A stretch of DNA of 64,000 bases, taken from NCBI GenBank assembly GCA_045655005.1, contig JAZOOJ010000009.1:1-64000 (forward strand), given 5' to 3'. The stretch's first letter is position 1; each line of letters begins with the position of its first letter. The notes beneath the pieces were generated by a model. That model saw only the letters and a program-made list of their open reading frames with translations. It ran no database searches and was not told the DNA's origin. This document shows, in pieces, positions 24,424 through 31,779 of this stretch. Source of the DNA: UMGS1908 sp045655005 (GTDB lineage: Bacteria > Bacillota > Clostridia > Christensenellales > UBA1242). Both the position numbers and the translations under genes were made by a program.

Positions 24424-24888
24424 ATGTGGATATGGATTTGGCTAGGCGTTGTGGCTGTGACATTGATGCTTGAGTTTATAACACTTGAACTTGCATCGGT
24501 ATGGTTCTCGCTTGGCGGTCTTGTCGCTTTAATTCTTGCATGCTGTGGCTTTTCGGTTGAAGTGCAATGGATTGTTTTTGGTGTTGTATCAATATTAAGC
24601 ATTTTACTTTTAAGAAAGGTATCTTTAAAGTATTTACTTAAAAACAGCAATGAAAAAATTTCAAAAACAGATATGACAATTGGAAAAAATTTCGAGCTTT
24701 TAACTGATATTAACCCAAATCAATGTGGGACAATTAAGGTAAATGATGTCGTTTGGTCGGTTGTTGCAGTTGACAGTTCATCAGAAATTATGTCTGGGAC
24801 AAGAGTTGAAGTTGTTGAATTAAAAGGAAATAAGTATGTTGTAAAGCCATTCTCGGCAAACAACGATAAAAAGGAGGAAAAAAATTAA
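24424..24888 (+). CDS. NfeD-family membrane protein
   Basis: A 154-aa short NfeD. Two or three N-terminal membrane segments (about residues 3-62, with LEFITLELASVWFSLGGLVALIL) are followed by a C-terminal OB-fold domain (about 85-145: GKNFELLTDINPNQCGTIKVNDVVWSVVA). NfeD proteins partner with stomatin/prohibitin-like proteins in membrane microdomains. The partner gene begins one nucleotide after this stop. AAGGAGGGG precedes the ATG. Confidence 0.9.
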   Translation: MWIWIWLGVVAVTLMLEFITLELASVWFSLGGLVALILACCGFSVEVQWIVFGVVSILSILLLRKVSLKYLLKNSNEKISKTDMTIGKNFELLTDINPNQCGTIKVNDVVWSVVAVDSSSEIMSGTRVEVVELKGNKYVVKPFSANNDKKEEKN

Positions 24889-24889
24889 T

Positions 24890-25774
24890 ATGTCTACATC
24901 TGGAATTATTTTAATTGTATTAGTAATTGTTGCAGTTATTATTCTTGCAAGTTCGGTAAGAATTGTAAGACAATCTACTGCGTTAGTCGTTGAACGACTT
25001 GGGAAATACCATAAAACATTAGATACCGGTGTTCATGTAATTACACCATTTATTGATAGGGCTGCGTGTTCGCCGTTAAGTTTAAAAGAACAAATTGCGG
25101 ATTTTGCTCCTCAACCTGTTATCACAAAAGATAACGTAACTATGCAAATTGACACAGTTGTTTATTATCAAATAACTGATCCAAAACTTTACTGCTATGG
25201 AGTTGACAGACCTCGTCAAGCAATAGAAAACTTGACTGCTACAACTCTTCGTAATATCGTTGGTGAACTTGAGCTTGATGATACTTTAACTTCAAGAGAT
25301 ACAGTTAATACAAAAATGCGTGCAATACTTGATGAGGCAACAGACCCATGGGGGATTAAGATTAATCGTGTAGAATTAAAGAATATTTTACCACCAAAAG
25401 ACATCCGTGATGCAATGGAAAAACAAATGAGAGCCGAACGTGAAAGACGTGAAGCTATCTTAATTGCGGAAGGTGAAAAGAAGTCTTCTATTTTACGTGC
25501 AGAAGGTGAAAAAGAATCTGCAATTCTACGTGCTGATGCAAAAAGAATCGCATTAATGAGCGAAGCTGAGGGTACTGCTGAGGCTATTAAGAAAATTATT
25601 GACGCAAAGCCTGACGCGGCATATTTGACGTTGCAAGGTTTTGAAGCATTAAAGCAACTTGCTAACAGTCCAAGCTCGAAGTTAATCGTTCCAAGCGAAC
25701 TTCAAAATGTAACAGGCTTGCTTGCAACAATGAAAGAAACATTGGGCGAAACAGATAAATCATCTAAGAAATAA
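24890..25774 (+). CDS. SPFH/stomatin-like protein (slipin type)
   Basis: A 294-aa protein with one N-terminal membrane helix (residues 4-22) and an SPFH domain (QSTALVVERLGKYHKTLDTG, then PFIDRAACSPLSLKEQ, then TMQIDTVVYYQITDPKLYCYGV). A Glu/Arg/Ala coiled coil (about 185-240, MRAERERREAILIAEGEKKS) follows. The family forms oligomeric rings in membrane microdomains and affects protease activity and membrane order. Pairing with NfeD is the conserved arrangement and supports both calls. A terminator follows. Confidence 0.95.
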   Translation: MSTSGIILIVLVIVAVIILASSVRIVRQSTALVVERLGKYHKTLDTGVHVITPFIDRAACSPLSLKEQIADFAPQPVITKDNVTMQIDTVVYYQITDPKLYCYGVDRPRQAIENLTATTLRNIVGELELDDTLTSRDTVNTKMRAILDEATDPWGIKINRVELKNILPPKDIRDAMEKQMRAERERREAILIAEGEKKSSILRAEGEKESAILRADAKRIALMSEAEGTAEAIKKIIDAKPDAAYLTLQGFEALKQLANSPSSKLIVPSELQNVTGLLATMKETLGETDKSSKK

Positions 25775-25790
25775 TTTGAAATAATTTATT

Positions 25791-25830
25791 AAAACGTATC
25801 AAGGTTAAACTTGGTACGTTTTTTATTTTT
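25791..25830 (+). terminator. Intrinsic terminator
   Basis: Stem AAAACGTATCAAG / CTTGGTACGTTTT with a short loop and T-run. Confidence 0.85.
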
Positions 25831-25860
25831 TGTATAAAATAGTAATTAATACTGCAAAAT

Positions 25861-27324
25861 ATGGTTATGGAAAAAACTATCTTAGAGCAAATTCAAAAAA
25901 GATTTAAAGGGTCAAGCGATTTTGTTGTTTCGGAAATTAATGTAAACAATAAAACAATTTACTATCTTTATATTGACAATATGATAAATAGGTTACAAGT
26001 AAATGTTGGAATAGTAACTCCGCTTAACAATTTAGATAATATTAAAGACTTTGAAGACTTAAAAACAAAAGTTACGATATCAGGCTGTGAAGAAAAAACA
26101 ACGGTAGAAGATATAATTGCGGATATATTAGCAGGTTTTGTTGTTATTATACTTGATGGGGAAGCAAAAGGTTTGTCTTGTCCTTGCCAAGGGTTTGAAA
26201 AAAGAATGATTCAAGAACCTCCAACATCAGCAGTATTAAAAGGGCCACGAGAGGGTTTTGTTGAAGATATAACAATAAATGTTAGTATGCTAAGAAGAAA
26301 ACTTAAATCTAGTGATTTAAAAATTGAAGAAATGACGGTTGGCAGGTATACAAAAAATAGGGTTTGTGTGGCTTATGTTAGTTCAATTGCCGATGATCAT
26401 GTGGTCAAAAAGATTAAACAAAGATTAAGACAAATTGATATAGACGGTGTAATTGACAGTTATTACATTCAAGCATTTTTAGAAGAAAAGCACAGTAAAT
26501 TATTTAAGCAAGTAGGGAACAGCGAAAAACCAGAAGTAATTGTATCTAAACTTTTGGAAGGGAGAGTCGCAGTTGTTGTTGAAGGGTCGCCTTTGGTATT
26601 GACTCTGCCTTTTACATTGCTGGAAGATTTACAAAGTTCAGATGATTATTATATTCACCCAATGCACGCAACTTTTGTTAGAATGCTAAGGCTTTGGGGT
26701 TTTGTAATTTCTATGACTTTACCAGGAATTTATGTAGCCTTGCAAAGTTTTCATTTCTCGCTTTTACCAATTGACTTTTTAATAACATTGCAAAGCAGTA
26801 TACAAGGCTTGTCTTTTCCCCCATTAATTGAAATTTTGGTAGTGTTGTTTTTATTTGAAATCTTAAATGAGGCAAGTCTAAGAATGCCAAAGTACTTAGG
26901 TATGGCATTGTCAATTATTGGGGCATTGGTACTTGGGGATACTGCTGTAAAAGCGGGGGTGATTTCGTCGCCGGCAGTAATAATGGTGGCGGTTAGTGGG
27001 ATAATGCTCTATATGGTACCTGACCAAACACAAACTGCTTCGTTTTTACGCATTATTTTCACCGTTTTAGGTGGAGTTGCTGGTTTTTATGGGTTGATAG
27101 TCGGATTTGTATGGTTAACGTCATATTTGCTAACATTTGATTCGTATGGTACGCCTTACTTTGCACCATATGCGCCAAGAATACCACAAGATAAAAAAGA
27201 TGGTATTGTGAAAGATAGGATTGAAAATATGAAGACTCGCCCAAAATCTATTCCAAACAAAAATAGAATTAGAATGGGTCGGTTTGACGCAAAAGAACAA
27301 GACAATCAAACAGAGGAGCAATAA
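25861..27324 (+). CDS. gerAA: GerA-family spore germination protein (A subunit)
   Basis: A 487-aa protein. The soluble N-terminal half contains EPPTSAVLKGPREGFVED, the most conserved GerAA motif, and an ISPRG-like region is absent as usual. About five membrane segments occupy residues 280-420 (VISMTLPGIYVALQSFH, PPLIEILVVLFLFEILNEASLRMP). The tail is basic. With the B and C subunits it forms the nutrient germinant receptor in the spore inner membrane. A second ATG is two codons downstream, and neither has a clear Shine-Dalgarno sequence. The gene starts the germination operon; gerAB begins 2 nt after its stop. Confidence 0.94.
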   Translation: MVMEKTILEQIQKRFKGSSDFVVSEINVNNKTIYYLYIDNMINRLQVNVGIVTPLNNLDNIKDFEDLKTKVTISGCEEKTTVEDIIADILAGFVVIILDGEAKGLSCPCQGFEKRMIQEPPTSAVLKGPREGFVEDITINVSMLRRKLKSSDLKIEEMTVGRYTKNRVCVAYVSSIADDHVVKKIKQRLRQIDIDGVIDSYYIQAFLEEKHSKLFKQVGNSEKPEVIVSKLLEGRVAVVVEGSPLVLTLPFTLLEDLQSSDDYYIHPMHATFVRMLRLWGFVISMTLPGIYVALQSFHFSLLPIDFLITLQSSIQGLSFPPLIEILVVLFLFEILNEASLRMPKYLGMALSIIGALVLGDTAVKAGVISSPAVIMVAVSGIMLYMVPDQTQTASFLRIIFTVLGGVAGFYGLIVGFVWLTSYLLTFDSYGTPYFAPYAPRIPQDKKDGIVKDRIENMKTRPKSIPNKNRIRMGRFDAKEQDNQTEEQ

Positions 27325-27326
27325 GT

Positions 27327-28460
27327 ATGAAAAAACAATTGACAGTTTGGCAATGTACTATGCTTGTTGCGGTATGTATAGTTGCCACTAAATTTCAAAG
27401 ATTTCCTGCATTGATTGCAAAAGACTATGGAAACAATGGTTGGGTATATCTGCTCTTAATGTTGTTATTTGATTTACTTTTCGTTTGGCTGTTAGTTTCA
27501 TCATTAACTAAACTTAAAGACAAAACTTTTTTTGAGTTGCTTGAAGAAAAATTGGGGAAAGTTGTTAAAACTATAATTTGTGTGATAGTTGCTTTTTATT
27601 TTTTCTTTAAATCGGTTGTTACATATAGGGGGACTCACGAGTTCTTTGCAAATATGCTTTTTGATAAACTTTCGTGGTTTTATTTCAGTATATTGTTTGC
27701 ACTGCTATTAATTATTATGGTTGGTGGTGGGCTAAATAACATAGGAAGAAGTGCAGAGTTGTATTCATATATTATTGCGTTTGGTTTGATTACATCTATA
27801 ATTCTTGGAATACTTAAAGTGGATTTATGGAATATAATGCCAATTATGGATATGGACGTTGGGGTATTTGCAAAAAGTTCAATAAAGCATCTTCCATGGC
27901 TTGGGGATTATCTTGTAATATTGTTATTCATTGGGAATGTCAAAATTGACAAAAATCCAGTAAAACCAATAATGCTATCTTATATTGCCACAAGTTTGTT
28001 AATCGTAACAGTATATATAATTTTCTATTGTATAAATGAAAGTCTTTCGGTGTATCAAGCAAATTCGCTTTCTGCAATTACCCAATACTCGTTAATTGGA
28101 CTTGGCGTTGGAAGACCTGATTGGTTTTTGGTTCTGTTTGTCTTTCTTTCAACAATTATTGCAAATGCCTTTTATGTTTATGCATACACCTTGTCAGTGT
28201 CAGAGATATTCAATTTAAAACGAAGTTATTTGTTCATAAGCTCTATGGTATTTGTGTTGTTTATTGTAGATAATATCGTTTTAAAAAATATACAAAGTTC
28301 ACTTTCGTTTATGCATAACTATGTTAGTTTTTTGGCATTGTTTGTTGGCATTAGTATGCCTATTTTGGTTAAATGTCTGGCGGGTAAAAGCAATGTGAGT
28401 GCAATAAAGAAAAAGCATAGAGATAAAGCAGTGTATTATAAAGAGAGGTGTGCAATATGA
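27327..28460 (+). CDS. gerAB: GerAB-family germination permease (B subunit)
   Basis: A 377-aa integral membrane protein with about ten hydrophobic segments, of the APC-superfamily Spore_permease type. Landmarks: the start MKKQLTVWQCTMLVAVCIVA, FQRFPALIAKDYGNNGW near residue 25-45, KTIICVIVAFYFFFKSVVTYRGTHEF, and the GVGRPDWFLVLFVFLSTI segment late in the chain. B subunits bind or pass the germinant amino acid or sugar. It begins 2 nt after gerAA, and its TGA overlaps the ATG of the C-subunit gene (ATGA). Confidence 0.94.
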   Translation: MKKQLTVWQCTMLVAVCIVATKFQRFPALIAKDYGNNGWVYLLLMLLFDLLFVWLLVSSLTKLKDKTFFELLEEKLGKVVKTIICVIVAFYFFFKSVVTYRGTHEFFANMLFDKLSWFYFSILFALLLIIMVGGGLNNIGRSAELYSYIIAFGLITSIILGILKVDLWNIMPIMDMDVGVFAKSSIKHLPWLGDYLVILLFIGNVKIDKNPVKPIMLSYIATSLLIVTVYIIFYCINESLSVYQANSLSAITQYSLIGLGVGRPDWFLVLFVFLSTIIANAFYVYAYTLSVSEIFNLKRSYLFISSMVFVLFIVDNIVLKNIQSSLSFMHNYVSFLALFVGISMPILVKCLAGKSNVSAIKKKHRDKAVYYKERCAI

Positions 28461-29812
28461 TTAGTTTTTTCAAAAAGCACCTTACAATATTCGTTGTGAT
28501 ATTGGCTTTAATATTAATTCCTCAATCTTTAAATATACAATCTGAACTTAAAATGAGAATTATAATCACTTCGATAGGTGTAGATTATAAAGAAGACCAA
28601 TACGCAGTAACTGCTCAAGTCGTAAGACCTCAAAATGGAAGTGAGGGCGGTGGGCGTACTGCACAATTAGATTTTTTGACAACCGAAGCTGATTCAATTG
28701 CGGATGCGTTGTATCAGATATCTTTTCAACTTGGCAAAACTGCTGGCCTGGGACATATTAACACTTTGGTTTTTGGGAAATCATTAATTGAAAATGAAAA
28801 AATGCTTTCTGCAATAGACTATTTTGTAAGAGATGCAAGAATCCCGTCTTCAACATTATTATTAGTTTCCGAATCCGAAGCAAAAGATGAATTAAAAAAC
28901 ACTAGTTCTCTTGAACTTTCGACGGCAATTAATATGCAAAAATTATTTCTCTATAAAGAAATGAGTATGAATGGTGTTATGATGCAACTGGAACAATTTT
29001 TGAATTACCATAATCGAATTGGGAAGTCAGTTTTAATAAGCGGTATAAAGTTTGAAGACGAATCGAAAAAAGAGTCTGGAAATTCTGGGCAAAGCGGGAA
29101 ATCATCTTCTGGTGGAGGTTCAAGCGAAAGCGGTGGTTCGTCTAGCGGTTCATCAAGCGAAAGTTCAGGTGGGGGCTCGTCGGGCGGTGGTCAATCGTCT
29201 GGTTCAAACAGTAGTTCGGGAGGTTCGTCTGGTGGCGGAGGGAATAGCAGTAATGTATCAAAACGAATCAAATACGATAATTCGGTATATATGTTTAAAG
29301 ACGGCAAAATGAAATACAAATTCGAAGGTGATGAGTATTTTAACGGAATAAATTATTTAAATACTAAAAGTCAATATGGAATTGTTCATGTCGACAATGT
29401 TAATGATGATATTTATACGAATGCAAGTGTAGACTTATATGTGAGAGATAAAAAAATTAGATTTAGTTGTAGGTTTGAAGACGGAAAACCAAAATGTAAA
29501 ATGAAAATATCTACAAGTCGAAATGAAATTGCGGAAATTACTGATGAAAAGGGAAGTTCGGTTGAAATGTATTATACCGAAAAAGATTTTATTACTGACG
29601 CACTAAAAGATAAAGTAAAAGAAAAAATAATTTCATCTTCTATGGCGGTTTATAACAAGGCAAAAGAGAATGGTTGTGATATACTGCACTTAGGTGAAAA
29701 ACTTTACGCTAGACACCCAAAACAATGGAAAGAGTTTTATGAAAAGTATGGTGAAGATTATCTGAATTATATTGATTTTGAAATTGATGTAGCAATTATA
29801 AAAACAATATAG
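28457..29812 (+). CDS. gerAC: GerAC-family germination protein (C subunit) with a Ser/Gly tract and no lipobox
   Basis: The start is ATG 28457: GAGAGGTG precedes it and it overlaps the gerAB stop. The product is 451 aa. The family N-terminal pattern is present (IITSIGVDYKEDQYAVTAQVV), with DALYQISFQLGKTAGLGHI and the C-terminal domain (EKIISSSMAVYNKAKENGCDILHLGE). Two oddities stand out. The usual GCWD lipobox after the signal sequence is replaced by LILIPQSLNIQSEL, with no Cys. An insertion of about 65 residues almost entirely of Ser and Gly (nt about 29070-29260) divides domains 1 and 2. The protein probably stays anchored by its N-terminal helix. Confidence 0.9.
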   Translation: MISFFKKHLTIFVVILALILIPQSLNIQSELKMRIIITSIGVDYKEDQYAVTAQVVRPQNGSEGGGRTAQLDFLTTEADSIADALYQISFQLGKTAGLGHINTLVFGKSLIENEKMLSAIDYFVRDARIPSSTLLLVSESEAKDELKNTSSLELSTAINMQKLFLYKEMSMNGVMMQLEQFLNYHNRIGKSVLISGIKFEDESKKESGNSGQSGKSSSGGGSSESGGSSSGSSSESSGGGSSGGGQSSGSNSSSGGSSGGGGNSSNVSKRIKYDNSVYMFKDGKMKYKFEGDEYFNGINYLNTKSQYGIVHVDNVNDDIYTNASVDLYVRDKKIRFSCRFEDGKPKCKMKISTSRNEIAEITDEKGSSVEMYYTEKDFITDALKDKVKEKIISSSMAVYNKAKENGCDILHLGEKLYARHPKQWKEFYEKYGEDYLNYIDFEIDVAIIKTI

Positions 29813-29817
29813 GACTA

Positions 29818-29847
29818 TTGACTTTTGCACGCTTTGTAATGTATAAT
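29818..29847 (+). promoter_or_regulatory. Promoter of the 29874 gene
   Basis: TTGACT, 18 bp, TATAAT, 26 nt before the ATG, so this gene can be expressed apart from the ger operon. Confidence 0.7.
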
Positions 29848-29873
29848 GCATATATAGGATATAGGTGGATGAA

Positions 29874-30239
29874 ATGAGTAAAAGAAGCGGTTTAGACGAT
29901 AAAATTGTTGCGAAATGGAATCAAGTTAGAGAAGAAGGGTTGAAATCTTTAGGCGAGCAAAACCTATCAAAAGAAATATACGATGCAAGAAGATCCCAAT
30001 TGGAAGAAGATGTGTATAAAGCCATAAATTTAGAAAGACACAACGAGTTAATAAAAAGGGAAAGAATATTTTTTACTTCGGTTACATTTGTATCTTCATT
30101 GCTTGTTATCTCTCTAATTCAAGCAGGAATGAACTTAAAGTATACAAAATATCGTGCACCTATTATAAATTTACCATATCAAGAAGAAACTACTCCAGAA
30201 AAAGAAACAGATGAAATTATATATTTTGAAGAGATGTAA
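29874..30239 (+). CDS. Hypothetical single-pass membrane protein, 121 aa
   Basis: The ATG at 29874 follows TAGGTGG; an in-frame GTG at 29865 overlaps that site. The N-terminal 65 residues are charged and helical (AKWNQVREEGLKSLGEQNLS). One membrane segment follows (about 69-88, FFTSVTFVSSLLVISLIQAG), then a short acidic outer tail (EETTPEKETDEIIYFEE). I do not recognise it. It lies next to the ger operon but has its own promoter and terminator. Confidence 0.7.
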   Translation: MSKRSGLDDKIVAKWNQVREEGLKSLGEQNLSKEIYDARRSQLEEDVYKAINLERHNELIKRERIFFTSVTFVSSLLVISLIQAGMNLKYTKYRAPIINLPYQEETTPEKETDEIIYFEEM

Positions 30240-30253
30240 GTGCTTTCAAGAAA

Positions 30254-30297
30254 GAAAATCAAGGACGAATAGTTATGCCCTTGATTTTTGTTTTATT
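30254..30297 (+). terminator. Intrinsic terminator
   Basis: Stem AAAATCAAGG / CCTTGATTTT with T-rich tail. An in-frame ATG at 30275 lies in its loop, which argues against that as the start of the next gene. Confidence 0.82.
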
Positions 30298-30337
30298 ATA
30301 TGATATATTTTTTGCAATAAGCAAAAGAGGTTTTAGC

Positions 30338-31621
30338 ATGAAAGAAATGGAAATTTTAATAAAAGGGCTATGTGTAGACTATGCTGTGGGTTTTGAAAAA
30401 GTTATTAAAGAGTCAAAAACACTACAAGAATTTATTTCAGCCAGAGAACAGTTGAAACGAGAAATTGTGGAAAGATATCAGAAGAGAATTTCGGTTGTTC
30501 CTGAAAGTGAACGACAAGTTCCAGCTCATTTTGATATTTTACATAAATGTATTAGTAATTATTCTCGTAATTTAAACAACATTATTAATGAAGAAAAAAC
30601 AAATATGACTGCGTTGATAGAAAGAACAGAAGAATTAATGAAGGCTACACAACAATTCTATAAAACAGAGATGGGAAAGGTAAAAAAGTCGCGTAGAAGC
30701 AAGGGAATTGCGGTTGGTGTTTCGGCTGCTCTAATTGTTGGTGGAATCTTTACTGGTTCTTTACTTAACAGACAAAGCAATAGTAACTTTGAACAGTCAA
30801 CAGATATACCTACCGTTAGCGGAACAATGCCACAAGAGAGTGATAGCGGTATAGATACAACATATGTGATTGGTACAGAAGCCCCAGAAGTGCGTTCTTA
30901 CCAAAATAAAAATGGCGAATTTTTAAGGCTGGACAATATTGTTGATATTAACACTTGGGCGTATAATGAAGTTAAGGCGGAATTGGAAGCTTATCAAAAG
31001 GCACATCCAAACGGTATGTATGATTTTGATATGAGTATGATTAGTCCAGAAACCGGTTGTGCGCTTATGATTGCTGAAAGTTCAGGGGGAGTTAATTGCA
31101 ATACTCACAATCCTAACTTCCAAGGACCTTATAGTATCGGGGTTAATAAGGAGTATATCGATGGAATAAATGTTGTCGCACAGGCATTAACCGGAGAGAA
31201 TTGTGTTGATCCAACCAATATAAAAAACAATGTTCAAGACCCAAGAATTGCTTGCAAAGCTTACCTTTACAATATGATTGAAAATTACAGGCAGCTCAAA
31301 TATGCATTAAAAGATGCAGGTTTGGGAGATGTGGAAATATCACAAAGGTTGCTAATTGATTCTTATTTGAATGGAGCGACAGGTGCTGTTAGAAAAATTA
31401 CAAATGGTGAAGATCATAAAAGGCCATATGCGGACAGAATTACGCAATATGAAGATGTTTTTGTTGCTTATGCTATAAGCCTTAGAGAACACCCAGAAAT
31501 CAGACACCAAGACAAATCGCACTATGGCACAGATGCCCATAACAAACTAAATAAAATAACCGAAAAATATTCAAATACCCCAACAAGGGGTGGGAATTCA
31601 TCTGCCGATGAAATGGAATAA
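30338..31621 (+). CDS. Membrane-anchored protein with a possible lysozyme-like (SLT) domain
   Basis: The ATG at 30338 follows AAGAGG; upstream in-frame ATG codons lie in the preceding terminator. The product is 427 aa. Residues 1-110 are a helical cytoplasmic part (VDYAVGFEKVIKESKTLQEF). A basic patch (KKSRRSKG) and one membrane segment (about 124-145, IAVGVSAALIVGGIFTGSLL) follow, then a Ser/Thr-rich linker. The C-terminal 190 residues contain ALMIAESSGGVNCNTHNPNF and GPYSIGVNKEYIDGI, reminiscent of the catalytic Glu and GxYGLMQ loop of lytic transglycosylases, and a late helix ADRITQYEDVFVAYA. The enzyme call is tentative; the fold and location outside the membrane are inferred. Confidence 0.5.
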   Translation: MKEMEILIKGLCVDYAVGFEKVIKESKTLQEFISAREQLKREIVERYQKRISVVPESERQVPAHFDILHKCISNYSRNLNNIINEEKTNMTALIERTEELMKATQQFYKTEMGKVKKSRRSKGIAVGVSAALIVGGIFTGSLLNRQSNSNFEQSTDIPTVSGTMPQESDSGIDTTYVIGTEAPEVRSYQNKNGEFLRLDNIVDINTWAYNEVKAELEAYQKAHPNGMYDFDMSMISPETGCALMIAESSGGVNCNTHNPNFQGPYSIGVNKEYIDGINVVAQALTGENCVDPTNIKNNVQDPRIACKAYLYNMIENYRQLKYALKDAGLGDVEISQRLLIDSYLNGATGAVRKITNGEDHKRPYADRITQYEDVFVAYAISLREHPEIRHQDKSHYGTDAHNKLNKITEKYSNTPTRGGNSSADEME

Positions 31622-31677
31622 AAAATAGCCACGCTAAATACTAGTATCAGCTAGATAATTAGTGTGGCTATTTTTTG
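31621..31677 (+). terminator. Long-stem terminator
   Basis: AAAAATAGCCAC(G)CTAA pairs with TTAG(T)GTGGCTATTTTT, a stem of about 17 bp with a 21-nt loop and T-run. Confidence 0.88.
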
Positions 31678-31741
31678 TTAAGTATAACAATTGTTTAAAT
31701 GTATTTTTTATTTCATATTTCAGTTGGCTATATGTCAATAT

Positions 31742-31775
31742 AAAAGCACCGCTAAATTCTTTAGCGGTGCTTTTT
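31742..31775 (-). terminator. Terminator of the P-type ATPase gene
   Basis: A 14-bp stem (AAAGCACCGCTAAA / TTTAGCGGTGCTTT) with a 3-nt loop lies 5 nt after the stop of the minus-strand gene and also has a T-run on the plus side. Confidence 0.88.
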
Positions 31776-31779
31776 ATTA

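Noticed and set aside
29067..29260. Ser/Gly tract as a frameshift artefact with a hidden gene in another frame
   Set aside because: The gerAC frame is open and ordinary on both sides of the tract; alternative frames have no start signal.
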